Below are positions 43,062 through 52,723 of a stretch of DNA of 64,000 nucleotides, one piece after another. Made by a program: the position numbers and the translations under genes. Source of the stretch: Solirubrobacteraceae bacterium (GTDB taxonomy: Bacteria; Actinomycetota; Thermoleophilia; Solirubrobacterales; Solirubrobacteraceae); the NCBI GenBank assembly GCA_016463765.1, contig JAEMQS010000009.1:29468-93467 (forward strand). The letters run 5' to 3'. Below the pieces are notes generated by a model, which did not search any database, was not told the origin of the DNA, and saw only the letters and a program-made list of their open reading frames with translations. Numbering within the stretch: the first letter of the stretch is position 1; every line of letters begins with the position of its first letter.

Positions 43062-44486
43062 ATGCTCGCCACCTCCTTCTACCAGGACACCGCGTTCATC
43101 AACGCGCTGTACATCGTCGCGTTCACGCTGTTCATCGTCGGCCTCTCGCAGGTCACGAGCCCGCTCACCGCGGTGCGCGGCAACCGGATCGCCGGCTACG
43201 GCATGGTCGTCGCGATCGTCGCGACGCTCCTCATCGAGGGCGCCGGCAACTGGGTCCTCATCGCGATCGGCCTGATCGTCGGCACCGCGATCGGCATCCC
43301 CAGCGCCCGCCAGGTCAAGATGACCGCGATGCCGCAGATGGTCGCGCTGTTCAACGGCGTGGGCGGCGGCGCGATCGCGCTCATCGCGTGGGCCGAGTAC
43401 CGCGAGTACGCCGAGCTGGGCGTCGGCCTCGGCGACGAGCTGGCCATCGGCATCCCGCTGGTCTTCGCCGCGATCGTCGGCTCCGTGTCCTTCTGGGGCT
43501 CGAACATCGCGTTCGCCAAGCTCCAGGAGCTCATCGGCGGCAGCCCGATCAAGGTCCCGGGCGGCGTCGTCCTCAACGTCCTGCTGCTCCTTGCCGCGAT
43601 CGCCTGCGGCGTGGCGATCCTCGCCGGCGAGAACGAGGAGCTGCTGTTCATCGGCATCCTCGTGTTCAGCGCCGTGCTCGGCAACCTCTTCGTGCTGCCC
43701 ATCGGCGGTGCGGACATGCCGGTCGTCATCTCGACGCTCAACGCGTTCACCGGCCTCTCGGCTGCGGCGGCGGGCATCGCGCTCGACAACACCGCGCTCA
43801 TCGTGGCCGGCATGATCGTCGGCGCGTCCGGCACGATCCTCACCGACCAGATGGCGAAGGCCATGAACCGGACGATCCCGTCCGTGCTGCTCGGCGGCTT
43901 CGGCGGCGGTGGCGTGGAGGCTCCCGCCGGCGCGCCCACGGGCGCCGAGGGCGGCACGGTCCGCTCCACGAGCGCCGCCGACGCCGCGATCCAGCTCGCG
44001 TACGCGCGCCAGGTCGTCGTCGTCCCCGGCTACGGCATGGCGGTCTCGCAGGCGCAGCACGCCGTCCGCGAGATGGCAAAGGCGCTGGAGGAGAAGGGCG
44101 TCGAGGTCAAGTTCGCCATCCACCCGGTCGCGGGCCGCATGCCCGGGCACATGAACGTCCTCCTCGCGGAGGCCGACGTGCCGTACGACCAGCTCAAGGA
44201 GATGGACGAGATCAACGGCGAGTTCGGCCGCACGGACGTCTCGCTGGTGATTGGCGCGAACGACGTCACGAACCCGGACGCGCGCTCGAAGCCCGACTCG
44301 CCGATCTACGGCATGCCGATCCTGAACGTCGACGAGTCGTCGTCGGTGATCGTCCTGAAGCGCTCGATGTCCAGCGGTTTTGCCGGCATCGACAACCCGC
44401 TCTTCGTCAACCCGAAGACGGCCATGCTCTTCGGCGACGCCAAGGGCAGCATCACCGAGATCACGTCGGAGCTCGGCAACCTGTAG
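43062..44486 (+). CDS. pntB: NAD(P) transhydrogenase subunit beta
   Basis: 474-residue subunit with eight to nine membrane helices (to about residue 265) followed by the soluble NADP-binding domain III. Membrane landmarks include MPQMVALFNGVGGGA and GGADMPVVISTLNAFTGLSAAAAG. Domain III shows VVVPGYGMAVSQAQHAV (the unusual GYGMA nucleotide loop), HPVAGRMPGHMNVLLAEA and VIGANDVTNP. An Ala/Gly-rich linker joins the parts. A long hairpin follows the stop. Confidence 0.96.
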   Translation: MLATSFYQDTAFINALYIVAFTLFIVGLSQVTSPLTAVRGNRIAGYGMVVAIVATLLIEGAGNWVLIAIGLIVGTAIGIPSARQVKMTAMPQMVALFNGVGGGAIALIAWAEYREYAELGVGLGDELAIGIPLVFAAIVGSVSFWGSNIAFAKLQELIGGSPIKVPGGVVLNVLLLLAAIACGVAILAGENEELLFIGILVFSAVLGNLFVLPIGGADMPVVISTLNAFTGLSAAAAGIALDNTALIVAGMIVGASGTILTDQMAKAMNRTIPSVLLGGFGGGGVEAPAGAPTGAEGGTVRSTSAADAAIQLAYARQVVVVPGYGMAVSQAQHAVREMAKALEEKGVEVKFAIHPVAGRMPGHMNVLLAEADVPYDQLKEMDEINGEFGRTDVSLVIGANDVTNPDARSKPDSPIYGMPILNVDESSSVIVLKRSMSSGFAGIDNPLFVNPKTAMLFGDAKGSITEITSELGNL

Positions 44487-44498
44487 TCCGTTGGGGGT

Positions 44499-44529
44499 TG
44501 CATGATCGGCCCGTCCGGCCGATCATGCA
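44499..44529 (+). terminator. Long hairpin between pntB and the small membrane protein gene
   Basis: Perfect 13-base inverted repeat (44499-44511 with 44517-44529) with a 5-base loop, ending 3 bases before an ATG. It may end the pnt transcript or control the next gene's start. There is no T-run. Confidence 0.5.
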
Positions 44530-44532
44530 GCC

Positions 44533-44946
44533 ATGGGTGAGCTTCCGCTCCTCGTGCGGTGTCTGCTGGCGGCCGCTCTGGCCGCCACCATCGTCTGGGC
44601 GTTCTTCGGCCGGGCACCACGCCGCACGGTGTCGGTGCGTGCCGTCGTCTGGACGGGCTCCCTCGGCGTGGCCTGTTACGGCGCGGCCGCGCTGGCCGTC
44701 GCATTCGGCCGCTCGGAGGCCGCGATCCTCATGGCGCTCGCCGTCGAGGGCCTGTGCGCGACGGTGTGGCTGGCCCGCGGTGTGCCCCGTGACGAGGGCG
44801 ACGACGACAGCGGCGGGGGAGGCGGCGGCCGGCCGCCGCACCCGACCGGCCCGTCGCCGATCGACTGGGAGCAGTTCGACCGCCAGCGGGAGGCCTGGGC
44901 GGGCCGGACCGGGTCGCAGCCGCGGCCCCCGCAGCACGTGGCATGA
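44533..44946 (+). CDS. Small membrane protein, function unknown
   Basis: 137-residue protein with two or three membrane helices (about residues 5-23, 36-56, 62-80) and a hydrophilic tail. The tail has an acidic run, a Gly tract and a Pro-rich end (DEGDDDSGGGGGG, then PPHPTGPSP). I do not recognise a family. The ATG lies only 3 bases after a 13-base hairpin, so translation would depend on melting that structure, or a later start is used. It could be read through from pntB. Confidence 0.6.
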   Translation: MGELPLLVRCLLAAALAATIVWAFFGRAPRRTVSVRAVVWTGSLGVACYGAAALAVAFGRSEAAILMALAVEGLCATVWLARGVPRDEGDDDSGGGGGGRPPHPTGPSPIDWEQFDRQREAWAGRTGSQPRPPQHVA

Positions 44947-45018
44947 CGCCGCCGTACCCGTGGTGACCGGCAGGTCGCCGTTGCCATGGCGACGTGGATC
45001 TGCCGTTCGGCGCGGAGC

Positions 45019-45024
45019 TAGGGT
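45019..45024 (+). promoter_or_regulatory. -10 element TAGGGT of the 45031 gene (leaderless)
   Basis: TAGGGT lies 6 bases before the ATG. Confidence 0.6.
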
Positions 45025-45030
45025 TCGGCC

Positions 45031-47808
45031 ATGCTGATCGTCGAACGGGACGACGAGCTGGCCGCGGTGCAGCGGCTGCTGGCGTCCCTGGGGACCGGCG
45101 CCGGGCATCCCCTGCTGCTCGAGGGTGCCGCGGGCATCGGGAAGAGCACGGTGCTTGCGCAGGCGGTGGACCGCGCGCGCGAGCGCGGCATCACGGTGCT
45201 CCGGGCCTCGGCCAGCGAGTTCGAGCAGCCGCTCGCCCACGGGGTCCTGCGCCAGCTGGTGGAGCCCGTGATCCGGGCGCGCGGCGGCGTGCCGGAGGGC
45301 GCTGCCGCCCCGGTCGGATGGATCCTCGACGACAGCGCGCAAGAGCACGACGACCCAACCTTCGCGCTCCTCAACGGGGTGTACTGGTTCGTCTCGGCGT
45401 TGGCGGACGAGGGACCGCTGATGATCGCGGTCGACGATCTGCACTGGACCGATCTCCCGTCGCTCAGGGCGCTGGACCACGTGCTGCGCCGCATCGACGA
45501 CCTGCCCGTCGGCCTGGTGCTGACCACGCGCCCCGCCGAGCCGGGCGCGCCCAACGCGGTGCTCGACGAGCTGCGCCACCGGCCCGGCGTGGAGGTGCTG
45601 ACCCCGCGGCCCCTGAGCGTCGCGGGGGTGCGCGACGTCGTGCGAGAGCGGTTGCCGGCGGCGTCTGACGCCGGCTGCGAGGCATGCCACGCCGAGACCG
45701 CCGGGAATCCGTTGCTCGTGCACGAGCTCGTCCGTGCGCTGGCGGCCGACGGAGCAGACGTCGAGGGGGCGGACGCCGTGCAACGGGTGGCGCTCCCGAC
45801 GATGGCCGAGCGGGTGCTGCGCCGTGTCGACACGCTCGGCGACGATGCGGCGGCCATCACGCGGGCGGCGGCGATTCTCGGTGACGGAGCCACGCACGTG
45901 CAGGTCGCAGGGCTCGGGCAGACGACCGAGGAGCGAGCAGAAACCGTGCTCCGGGCGCTGACCGGCATCGACGTGCTCGCCGGCAACGACCCGTGTCGGT
46001 TCAGCCATCCGCTCGTCCGCCGTTCGCTGCTCGACGACATCCCGTCAGCCGAGCGCGACCGCCTCCATGCGCGCGCCGCCGACGTGCTGCGCGACGATGC
46101 GCTCGCGGCCGCGGTGCATCTGACCGTGCTGCGGCCCGCCGGGAACGAGCGCGTCGCCCAGGGCCTACGCGACGCGGCCGATCTCGCCATGGCCCGGGCC
46201 GCGCCGGACGCCGCCATCGCGCTGCTACGTCGCGCGGTGGCCGAGTACGGGGACGGGCCGGTCCCGAACGCGCTGCTGATCGAGCTCGGGCGCGCGGAGG
46301 TGGCGACCCGTGATCCGGCGTGCGTCGTCACGCTGCGCCGGGCGTATGACCGTGAAGCCGATGTGCGCCGGCGGGCCGATGTCGGCTTCCTGCTCGCCGA
46401 GGTCCTCAGCCACGCGGGACTGTGGGATGCCATGGACGCCGTGCTCGGCGAGCTGCACACGCTGCCCGAGGACGAGCACGATCGTGCCGCCGATATCCAG
46501 ATGCTCCGGTTCGCGATGATGATCCACGATCCGAGGTTCACCGCAACGCTCGACGCCGAGACGGCGCGACTCCTGCCGTTGACCGTGGGGGACGGGTCGA
46601 GCCCGCGCGCGCTGGCCGCCGTGATGAGCTCGTCCGCGACGTTCCGCGGGGACGTCGCACAGGCACGGGAGCTCGCGGGACGCGCCCTTGACGACGGCGT
46701 CCTCCTCGGCGACCGGTCGATGAGCCCATGGGCAGCGGTGACCGCGTCCCTCGGCACGGTGCTGCTCGACGACGTCGCGCTCAGCCGCCGGCTCGCCGGG
46801 ACACTGGCGGCGCGGGGCCGCGAAAGCGGCTCGCTGATCGCATCGGGCACCGCGCGGTTGATCGAGACCGCGCTGCTCGCGCGATCGGGCATGGTCGGGC
46901 CCGCCGCCGTCGACGTCCGGGCGCTGATGGACATGATCGCCGGGACCGGCATGGCGATGTGGACGATCAACGTGCTGCACCTCTGCGTCGACGTCCTGGT
47001 CGAGCGCGAGGACGTGGACGACTGCGCGACGGCCGTCCAGGCGCTGGAGATCGGTCCGGCCTTCTCGGACTCGACCACCGGTGGCCAGCTCGCGGAGTTG
47101 CGTGGGCGCCTGGGTCTCCTGCGCGGCGACCGCGCTGCGGCCATCGACGACCTGCGGACGGCCGTGGCGGTCGACCGTGGCCTGCGGATCGCCCCGACGG
47201 CGAGCGTGGCCCGGTCGGAACTCGCGCTGGCGCTGGGGCCCGATGAGCGCGATGAGGCGCTCGGCCTCGCGCGGGAAGAGCTCGAGATGGCGCAGAGGAC
47301 GGGACTCGCGCGCGGGGAGGGCATCGCGCTGCGCGCGGTGGGCCAGCTGACGGGTGGTCCGGCCGGGCTGGACCTGCTCGAGCAGGCGGTCCGGTGTACC
47401 GCGAGCGACGATCTCGCGCTGGAGCATGCTCGGTCCCTGACCGCGTACGGCGCGGCGCTCCGTCGGGCCGGGCGGGTGCCCGCGGCGCGGGACGCTCTGG
47501 CGCAGGCCCTCGACATCGCCCATCGCGGTGGAGCGCAGCGTCTCGAGCGCCGGGCCACCGAGGAACTCCTCGCCGCTGGTGCCCGGCCTCGGCGCCCGGC
47601 GCGCCACGGCGTCGGCGCGCTGACCCCGACGCAGGATCGGGTGGTGCGGCTCGCGGCGGCGGGGGCGTCGAACCCGGAGATCGCGCAGGAGCTGTGGGTC
47701 AGCGTCAAGACCGTGGAGACCCACCTCTCCGGCGCCTACGCGAAGCTCGGCATCGGGGGACAGGGCGCTCGGGCCAGCCTGGCCGAGGTGCTCAGGGAGG
47801 CACCCTGA
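45031..47808 (+). CDS. LuxR-family ATP-binding transcriptional regulator (LAL type), second copy
   Basis: 925-residue regulator of the same architecture as the one at 1865. It has an N-terminal AAA ATPase with Walker A GAAGIGKST (about residues 32-40) and Walker B MIAVDDLHWTD (about 131-141), a long helical TPR-like middle, and a LuxR-type helix-turn-helix at about 864-922 (SNPEIAQELWVSVKTVETHL). The two are diverged paralogs rather than a recent duplication. TAGGGT 6 bases upstream sets the start. It directly precedes the giant LamG protein, which has its own -10 element; regulation of that gene is possible but unproven. Confidence 0.9.
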   Translation: MLIVERDDELAAVQRLLASLGTGAGHPLLLEGAAGIGKSTVLAQAVDRARERGITVLRASASEFEQPLAHGVLRQLVEPVIRARGGVPEGAAAPVGWILDDSAQEHDDPTFALLNGVYWFVSALADEGPLMIAVDDLHWTDLPSLRALDHVLRRIDDLPVGLVLTTRPAEPGAPNAVLDELRHRPGVEVLTPRPLSVAGVRDVVRERLPAASDAGCEACHAETAGNPLLVHELVRALAADGADVEGADAVQRVALPTMAERVLRRVDTLGDDAAAITRAAAILGDGATHVQVAGLGQTTEERAETVLRALTGIDVLAGNDPCRFSHPLVRRSLLDDIPSAERDRLHARAADVLRDDALAAAVHLTVLRPAGNERVAQGLRDAADLAMARAAPDAAIALLRRAVAEYGDGPVPNALLIELGRAEVATRDPACVVTLRRAYDREADVRRRADVGFLLAEVLSHAGLWDAMDAVLGELHTLPEDEHDRAADIQMLRFAMMIHDPRFTATLDAETARLLPLTVGDGSSPRALAAVMSSSATFRGDVAQARELAGRALDDGVLLGDRSMSPWAAVTASLGTVLLDDVALSRRLAGTLAARGRESGSLIASGTARLIETALLARSGMVGPAAVDVRALMDMIAGTGMAMWTINVLHLCVDVLVEREDVDDCATAVQALEIGPAFSDSTTGGQLAELRGRLGLLRGDRAAAIDDLRTAVAVDRGLRIAPTASVARSELALALGPDERDEALGLAREELEMAQRTGLARGEGIALRAVGQLTGGPAGLDLLEQAVRCTASDDLALEHARSLTAYGAALRRAGRVPAARDALAQALDIAHRGGAQRLERRATEELLAAGARPRRPARHGVGALTPTQDRVVRLAAAGASNPEIAQELWVSVKTVETHLSGAYAKLGIGGQGARASLAEVLREAP

Positions 47809-47859
47809 ACTTTCGCCGTCGGGGGGCCGCAGGGGTTGCGGCGGTGACGTACCGGGACC

Positions 47860-47865
47860 TAAGTT
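47860..47865 (+). promoter_or_regulatory. -10 element TAAGTT of the 47873 gene (leaderless)
   Basis: TAAGTT is followed by 7 bases and ATG 47873, which rules against a TTG start at 47864 that would overlap it. Confidence 0.55.
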
Positions 47866-47872
47866 GGAGCGT

Positions 47873-50800
47873 ATGCGTCAGACCGGGCGATGGATCCTCA
47901 GCGCGCGGGTGGCCCTACCGCTTGCGATCACGGCGCTGCTCGTGGTCGCGCCAGGGGCGCTCGCGCGCGACCCGGGGCTGCTCGGCCAGTGGCCGATGGA
48001 CGCGATCACCGGCACCGGTGCCAGTGCGACGACCGCCGACATCTCGGGCAACGCGCAGACCGGCGGCTTCGAGAACACGCCGACGTTGCAGGCCGGTCGC
48101 TTCGGCAGCGCGCTGAACCTCGTCGCCAGCCCGCAGCGGATGCGCGTCGGCAACCCCGGCGGCGCCTGGCCGCTCGAGCCGACCTCGCAGGTCTCCGTCA
48201 CGACGTGGATCAAGACGTCGAGCTTTCCCGGCGCGCTGCGCTACATCGCGTCGAAGGGCAACTTCGGGTCGCTGCCGAGCTGCAACGGCAGCTCCTACGC
48301 GCTGTACACGGGCGTCTCGACGCCCGGCAACCCCTTCCTCGGGCTCACGTTCTACGTGTGGACGTCCACGGGCGGCAGCGTCCGCTCACCGGTGCTGCCC
48401 TCGACGAGCCCGATCTGGACCGACAACGCCTGGCACGCGGTGACGGGCACCTATGACGGCGCGCGCGTGCGCCTCTACGTCGACGGCGCCGAGGTCGGGA
48501 CCGGCAACCCCGCGAGCGGGCCGATCCTGTACTCCGGGTCGATCGCCGACGCGTTCACCGTCGGGCGCTACGCCGATCCCGGATGCCCGGACCCGTCGCA
48601 GTTCCCCGGGGGGATCGACGAGGTCCGGGTCCACGACCGCGCGCTGACGGCGGCGCAGGTCGGCAAGCTGCACGACTCGTCGGCCACCACGCCGCCGGAT
48701 CTGGCCGAGCCGCCGCCGGGCGGCGACACCCCGCCGTCGCCGTCGCCGTCACCGACCCCGCCGGCGGAGCCCGCGGCCCCGCCCGTCGCGCGCCTCACGG
48801 CCCCCGCCGGGACCGCGTCGGTGTCGCGGCCGTTCATCCTCGACGCCAGCGCCACGCGGGGCGCGACCACGCTGCAGTGGGACCTCGACGGGAACGGCAA
48901 GCAGGACGTCATCACCCCGGCGAGCCAGCCGTACCTGAGCGTGCGCCCGGTCAGCCCTGGTCCCACGCGCGTGAAGCTGACCGCCGTCGGCGCGGGCGGC
49001 GCGACGTCGAGCGTCACGTCCGCGGTCACGGTCGGGGGGCCGAGCCTCTCTGCCGCGGCGCTGAAGGCGGTCAAGCCGCTGCTCATCACCGCGGCAGGGT
49101 CGTCGCCGTCCAAGGTCAACCCGTTCGGCACGATCAGGACGCAGCTGGAGATCTTGCGCGGCGCGTGCGTGGAGCCCACGACGGTGACCTTCGGGCTCGT
49201 CGAGGCCACCAGCTGCTTTGCCCGCACCGCGAACCTGGACGAGGTGCCCGACGACGTCCGCGACGTGGTGCGCCGTCACTACGACTCCGAGCGCTATCCG
49301 CAGCTGGCCCAGACCATCTGCAACCTGGCGGCCCGTGGCGAGCGGCCGCAGCAGCTGTGCGAGGACGCCAAGGCGATGTTCGCCAAGCGGCAGCTCGACG
49401 TCTACGTGACCCAGGGGCCGGTCACGTTGAACGGCATGCGCCTCGTGCCCAAGGACGGGTCGTCGATCGCGATGTACCCGAAGCAGCAGCGTCTGATCGC
49501 CAGCAACGCGACGCTGACGTGGGGCAGCTTCACGATCCAGTCCGGCGTGATCGACATGAACCTCGAGCGCCAGCAGGGCATCGACGGCATTCGCTACAGC
49601 GACTCTCCCGCCGGCAGGCCGGGACCGAACGGCCTCGTGCCGCCGAACGGGCGGGCGCGCCTCCTGTACTTCGACGCGGCAAAGAGCGTCCCGTCCATCG
49701 GCGGGTTCAAGCTCAACGGCACCGCCGAGCTCTCACTGCAGGCCGTCAACGGCGTGCGCGCGGCCACGGCGAACGTCCACGTCCAGCTGCCGTCCGTGTT
49801 CAACCTGTTCGGGGGAGCCCCGCCGACCGGTGATGTGCGTCTGAGCTCCTCCAACGCGGCACCGGGCCCGAACCTCGACAACCTCGACCTCCAGCTGCCC
49901 GAGGCCAACCTCGGCGCCGCCTACCTGCGCGACGTGCGCTTCCGCTACGCGCGTGCGGGCGGCATCGACGGTGACACGAACGCCGGCACCTCCTGTGATC
50001 GCCACGAATGGAAGGCGCAGGCGAACCTCTACATCGGCGGGCAGCCGGGGAATCCCAACGCCACCGCGATCCTCATGGCGCCGCAGCCCAGCCAGAACGG
50101 CATCGGGTTCTGCCGGGGGGCCTTCAAGCACGCCGGCTTCCGGCTGGAGCTGGGCAAGACCGTCCGGCCGCAGGTCTTCCCCGGGGTCTTCCTCAGCCAG
50201 CTGAACTTCGCGATGCAGCTCGACCCGACGCTGCTGCGCGGCGGCGCGGGCCTGTCGGTCGGTGACGTCGCGCAGGTCGACGGCGCGTTCCTCGTCGCGT
50301 TCGCGAGCCCGTCCCAGCCGTACCGCCTGAGCGCAGGCGACGCCGGGGCGGAGTTCGCCGCGCTCGAGGGGCGGGTGTTCCAGAGCACGACGGTCGCCGC
50401 CGGCGGGGCGGTGAAGGTCAACGTGCCGAAGTTCGGGCAGCTCGGCCTCGGCAACGGCGCGGTCATGTACTCCTACCCGGACTTCGTCGCGTTCGGCGGG
50501 TCGGTGCGCGTCGTGCTCCCCGGGCTGTCCGTGGAGGGCGGCCTGAACGGGTGGGTGGAGATCGACGCCAGGCGCTTCTCGCTCGGCGGCAGCGCGCAGG
50601 CGTGCATCGCGGGCTTCCGGTTTGCCTGCATCGGCGCGCAGGTGCTGGTCGGCAGCCGCGGCGTGTCGGCGTGCGGCAACATCGGCGGCAAGCGCCAGAA
50701 GGACGGATCGTTCAAGGGCGGCCTGAACCCCGGCGCGGGCCTGCTGTGGGCCGACCCGTGGCCGACGATCTGGCTCATCGACGGCTGCAAGCCCTCGCGC

Positions 50801-51769
50801 TTCTGGACGGTGTCGTCGCGGACCCGGGCCAAGGCGGCCCAGGACGCCCCCGGCGAGCTGTCCTTCACCGTCACGAAGGGCGAGACGGCGAAGAATCTCC
50901 GCATCGCCGGCGCCGGCGGTGCGCCGATGGTGCGGATCACCGGCCCCGGTGGCCAGAGCCTGGACATCTCCGGTGACGCGAACGTGCAGGACAAGGCCCT
51001 GGCCGGACTGCGCCAGCCCGAGGGCAACGTGACCTGGGCCGGCGTGGACAACGGCCCGACGGGCCGCTACCGCATCGAGCCGCTGCCCGGCTCGGTCCCG
51101 ATCACCGGGCTGGAGGCCACGCGCCCGGACTACTCCAGCGCGTACAAGGCGAGCGTCAGGGCGACCGGTCCGTCGCAGGAGGTGCTCGGGGCACGCGCCG
51201 CGGCGACGGGCACGCGGACCCTGCAGTACGACACGGGTCGTCCCGCCGGCCAGGTCGTCACCTTCGTCGAGCAGGGCGCCGACGTGAACCAGATCATCGG
51301 GACCTCACGCGGCGGGAAGGGCACGCTGCGCTTCACGCCCGCACCGGGCCGCGCGATCTCCCGGCGGATCGTCGCGCAGGCCACGATCGACGGCGTGCCG
51401 ATCCCCGAGCAGGTCGTCACGCGGTACCGCGTGGGCCCGACCACGACGCCCAAGCGGGCCGCGAGCGTGACCGCGCGTCGGCGCGGGACGGGTGTCCGGG
51501 TGGGCTGGGCGGCGGTCGCCGGGGCCCGCGCGTACAGCGTCACCCTGAAGTCGGCCAACGGCCCGTCGCGCACGCGGCGCCTGGGGGCCGGGGTGCGCGC
51601 AGCGACGATCCCGGGCGTGCCGCGCGACTACGCCGGCACCGTGACGGTCGCCGCGCAGGATGCCCTGGGCCGCTGGGGCAAGCCGCGGACCGCCCGGTTC
51701 GCGCGCCGCAACCGGCCGTTCACCGCCCTGCAGTCCACTGCGCGCAACCAGCGGCGGGACAACCGGTGA
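47873..51769 (+). CDS. Giant secreted LamG-domain protein
   Basis: 1298-residue exported protein. The signal peptide spans about residues 1-31 and ends in GALA. A LamG/concanavalin-like domain (about 36-265) shows LLGQWPMD, VSVTTWIKTSS, WHAVTGTYDGARVRLYVDGAEVG and IDEVRVHDRALTAAQV. A Pro/Ser linker (about 271-300) and a PKD/Ig-like domain (about 300-390, TLQWDLDGNGKQDV) follow. The middle 600 residues are not recognised and contain several Cys pairs. The end (about 1185-1275) resembles a fibronectin type III unit. LamG domains usually bind glycans or proteins, so an adhesive or matrix role is inferred. Confidence 0.83.
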   Translation: MRQTGRWILSARVALPLAITALLVVAPGALARDPGLLGQWPMDAITGTGASATTADISGNAQTGGFENTPTLQAGRFGSALNLVASPQRMRVGNPGGAWPLEPTSQVSVTTWIKTSSFPGALRYIASKGNFGSLPSCNGSSYALYTGVSTPGNPFLGLTFYVWTSTGGSVRSPVLPSTSPIWTDNAWHAVTGTYDGARVRLYVDGAEVGTGNPASGPILYSGSIADAFTVGRYADPGCPDPSQFPGGIDEVRVHDRALTAAQVGKLHDSSATTPPDLAEPPPGGDTPPSPSPSPTPPAEPAAPPVARLTAPAGTASVSRPFILDASATRGATTLQWDLDGNGKQDVITPASQPYLSVRPVSPGPTRVKLTAVGAGGATSSVTSAVTVGGPSLSAAALKAVKPLLITAAGSSPSKVNPFGTIRTQLEILRGACVEPTTVTFGLVEATSCFARTANLDEVPDDVRDVVRRHYDSERYPQLAQTICNLAARGERPQQLCEDAKAMFAKRQLDVYVTQGPVTLNGMRLVPKDGSSIAMYPKQQRLIASNATLTWGSFTIQSGVIDMNLERQQGIDGIRYSDSPAGRPGPNGLVPPNGRARLLYFDAAKSVPSIGGFKLNGTAELSLQAVNGVRAATANVHVQLPSVFNLFGGAPPTGDVRLSSSNAAPGPNLDNLDLQLPEANLGAAYLRDVRFRYARAGGIDGDTNAGTSCDRHEWKAQANLYIGGQPGNPNATAILMAPQPSQNGIGFCRGAFKHAGFRLELGKTVRPQVFPGVFLSQLNFAMQLDPTLLRGGAGLSVGDVAQVDGAFLVAFASPSQPYRLSAGDAGAEFAALEGRVFQSTTVAAGGAVKVNVPKFGQLGLGNGAVMYSYPDFVAFGGSVRVVLPGLSVEGGLNGWVEIDARRFSLGGSAQACIAGFRFACIGAQVLVGSRGVSACGNIGGKRQKDGSFKGGLNPGAGLLWADPWPTIWLIDGCKPSRFWTVSSRTRAKAAQDAPGELSFTVTKGETAKNLRIAGAGGAPMVRITGPGGQSLDISGDANVQDKALAGLRQPEGNVTWAGVDNGPTGRYRIEPLPGSVPITGLEATRPDYSSAYKASVRATGPSQEVLGARAAATGTRTLQYDTGRPAGQVVTFVEQGADVNQIIGTSRGGKGTLRFTPAPGRAISRRIVAQATIDGVPIPEQVVTRYRVGPTTTPKRAASVTARRRGTGVRVGWAAVAGARAYSVTLKSANGPSRTRRLGAGVRAATIPGVPRDYAGTVTVAAQDALGRWGKPRTARFARRNRPFTALQSTARNQRRDNR

Positions 51770-51771
51770 TC

Positions 51772-51777
51772 TAGGCT
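51772..51777 (+). promoter_or_regulatory. -10 element TAGGCT of the 51784 gene (leaderless)
   Basis: TAGGCT begins 3 bases after the previous stop codon and lies 6 bases before GTG 51784. Confidence 0.6.
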
Positions 51778-51783
51778 TGCCCG

Positions 51784-52701
51784 GTGGGTCGCATCGTCGT
51801 CGGCACCTCGTCCTGGGCCGATCCCGGCTTCATCAAGACGTGGTACCCGCCGGGCCTGCCGGCCCGTGACCGGCTGCAGTTCTACGCCGAGCGCTACGAA
51901 GGCGTCGAGGTCAACGCGAGCTTCTACGCGGTGCCCGAGGTCAAGACCGTCGAGCGCTGGGCGCAGATCACGCCGCCGGACTTCACCTTCGACGTGAAGC
52001 TGCACCGGCTGCTCAGCCGCCATGCCGCGCCGATCGAGTCGCTGCCGCCGCAGCTGCGCGACCTCGCCGACGTCACGTCCCGCGGTCGCGCAAAGCTGTC
52101 CGAGGAGCTGGAGGAGGCGATGGTGGGGGCGGTCAAGGACGCCATCGCGCCGCTGGAGGAGACCGGCAAGCTCAGCGCGCTGCTGCTGCAGCTCTCGCCG
52201 TCGTTCTCGCCCAAGCACCACGAGCTGGCCGAGCTCGCACCGATGCTCCAGTCGTTCGCGCCGCGCGCCGTGGCGGTGGAGTTTCGCCACCGGTCGTGGG
52301 TCGAGGGTGACCGGCTGGAGGCGACGCTCGCCTGGCTGGACGAGCACGACGCTGCGTTCGTCTGCACCGACGGCCCGCAGGGCGATGCCCCGACGATGAT
52401 GCCCCGGGTCGACGCCGTGACCAGCCCGCAGATCGCGTACCTGCGGATGCACGGACGCAACGCCGAGGGCTACCTGAAGGGCAAGAGCGTCGCCGAGCGC
52501 TTCGACTGGGACTACGCCGACGACGAGCTGCAGGCGCTCGCCGAACGGGCGAGGGCGCTGGCCGAGGACACCGGCCAGGTGCGGATGATGTTCAACAACA
52601 ACCGGGACGACCTCGCGCCCCAGGCGGCGACCCGGATGCGGATCCTGCTGGGCCAGGACCCCGGCCCGCCGGCCGGGCCGCCACAGGGCGCCCTCCTGTA
52701 G
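51784..52701 (+). CDS. DUF72 (YecE-like) family protein
   Basis: 305-residue cytoplasmic TIM-barrel-like protein of the DUF72 family, whose biochemical role is unknown. The family signature is plain: VGTSSWADPGFIKTWYPPGLPARDRLQFYAERYEGVEVNASFY split over the first strand-helix units, FDVKLHRLLSRH, VAVEFRHRSWVE, IAYLRMHGRN and the ending VRMMFNNNRDD. The length is typical. It is transcribed from its own leaderless promoter (TAGGCT). Confidence 0.9.
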   Translation: MGRIVVGTSSWADPGFIKTWYPPGLPARDRLQFYAERYEGVEVNASFYAVPEVKTVERWAQITPPDFTFDVKLHRLLSRHAAPIESLPPQLRDLADVTSRGRAKLSEELEEAMVGAVKDAIAPLEETGKLSALLLQLSPSFSPKHHELAELAPMLQSFAPRAVAVEFRHRSWVEGDRLEATLAWLDEHDAAFVCTDGPQGDAPTMMPRVDAVTSPQIAYLRMHGRNAEGYLKGKSVAERFDWDYADDELQALAERARALAEDTGQVRMMFNNNRDDLAPQAATRMRILLGQDPGPPAGPPQGALL

Positions 52702-52711
52702 TCGAGCGTGG

Positions 52712-52717
52712 GACACT
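52712..52717 (+). promoter_or_regulatory. Possible -10 element GACACT of the 52724 gene
   Basis: GACACT, a one-base variant of TANNNT, lies 6 bases before ATG 52724. Confidence 0.35.
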
Positions 52718-52723
52718 GAGCGC

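Noticed and set aside
47864..47875. TTG at 47864 as start of the LamG protein
   Set aside because: It overlaps the TAAGTT -10 element; ATG 47873, 7 bases downstream of it, fits the leaderless pattern and begins the signal peptide.
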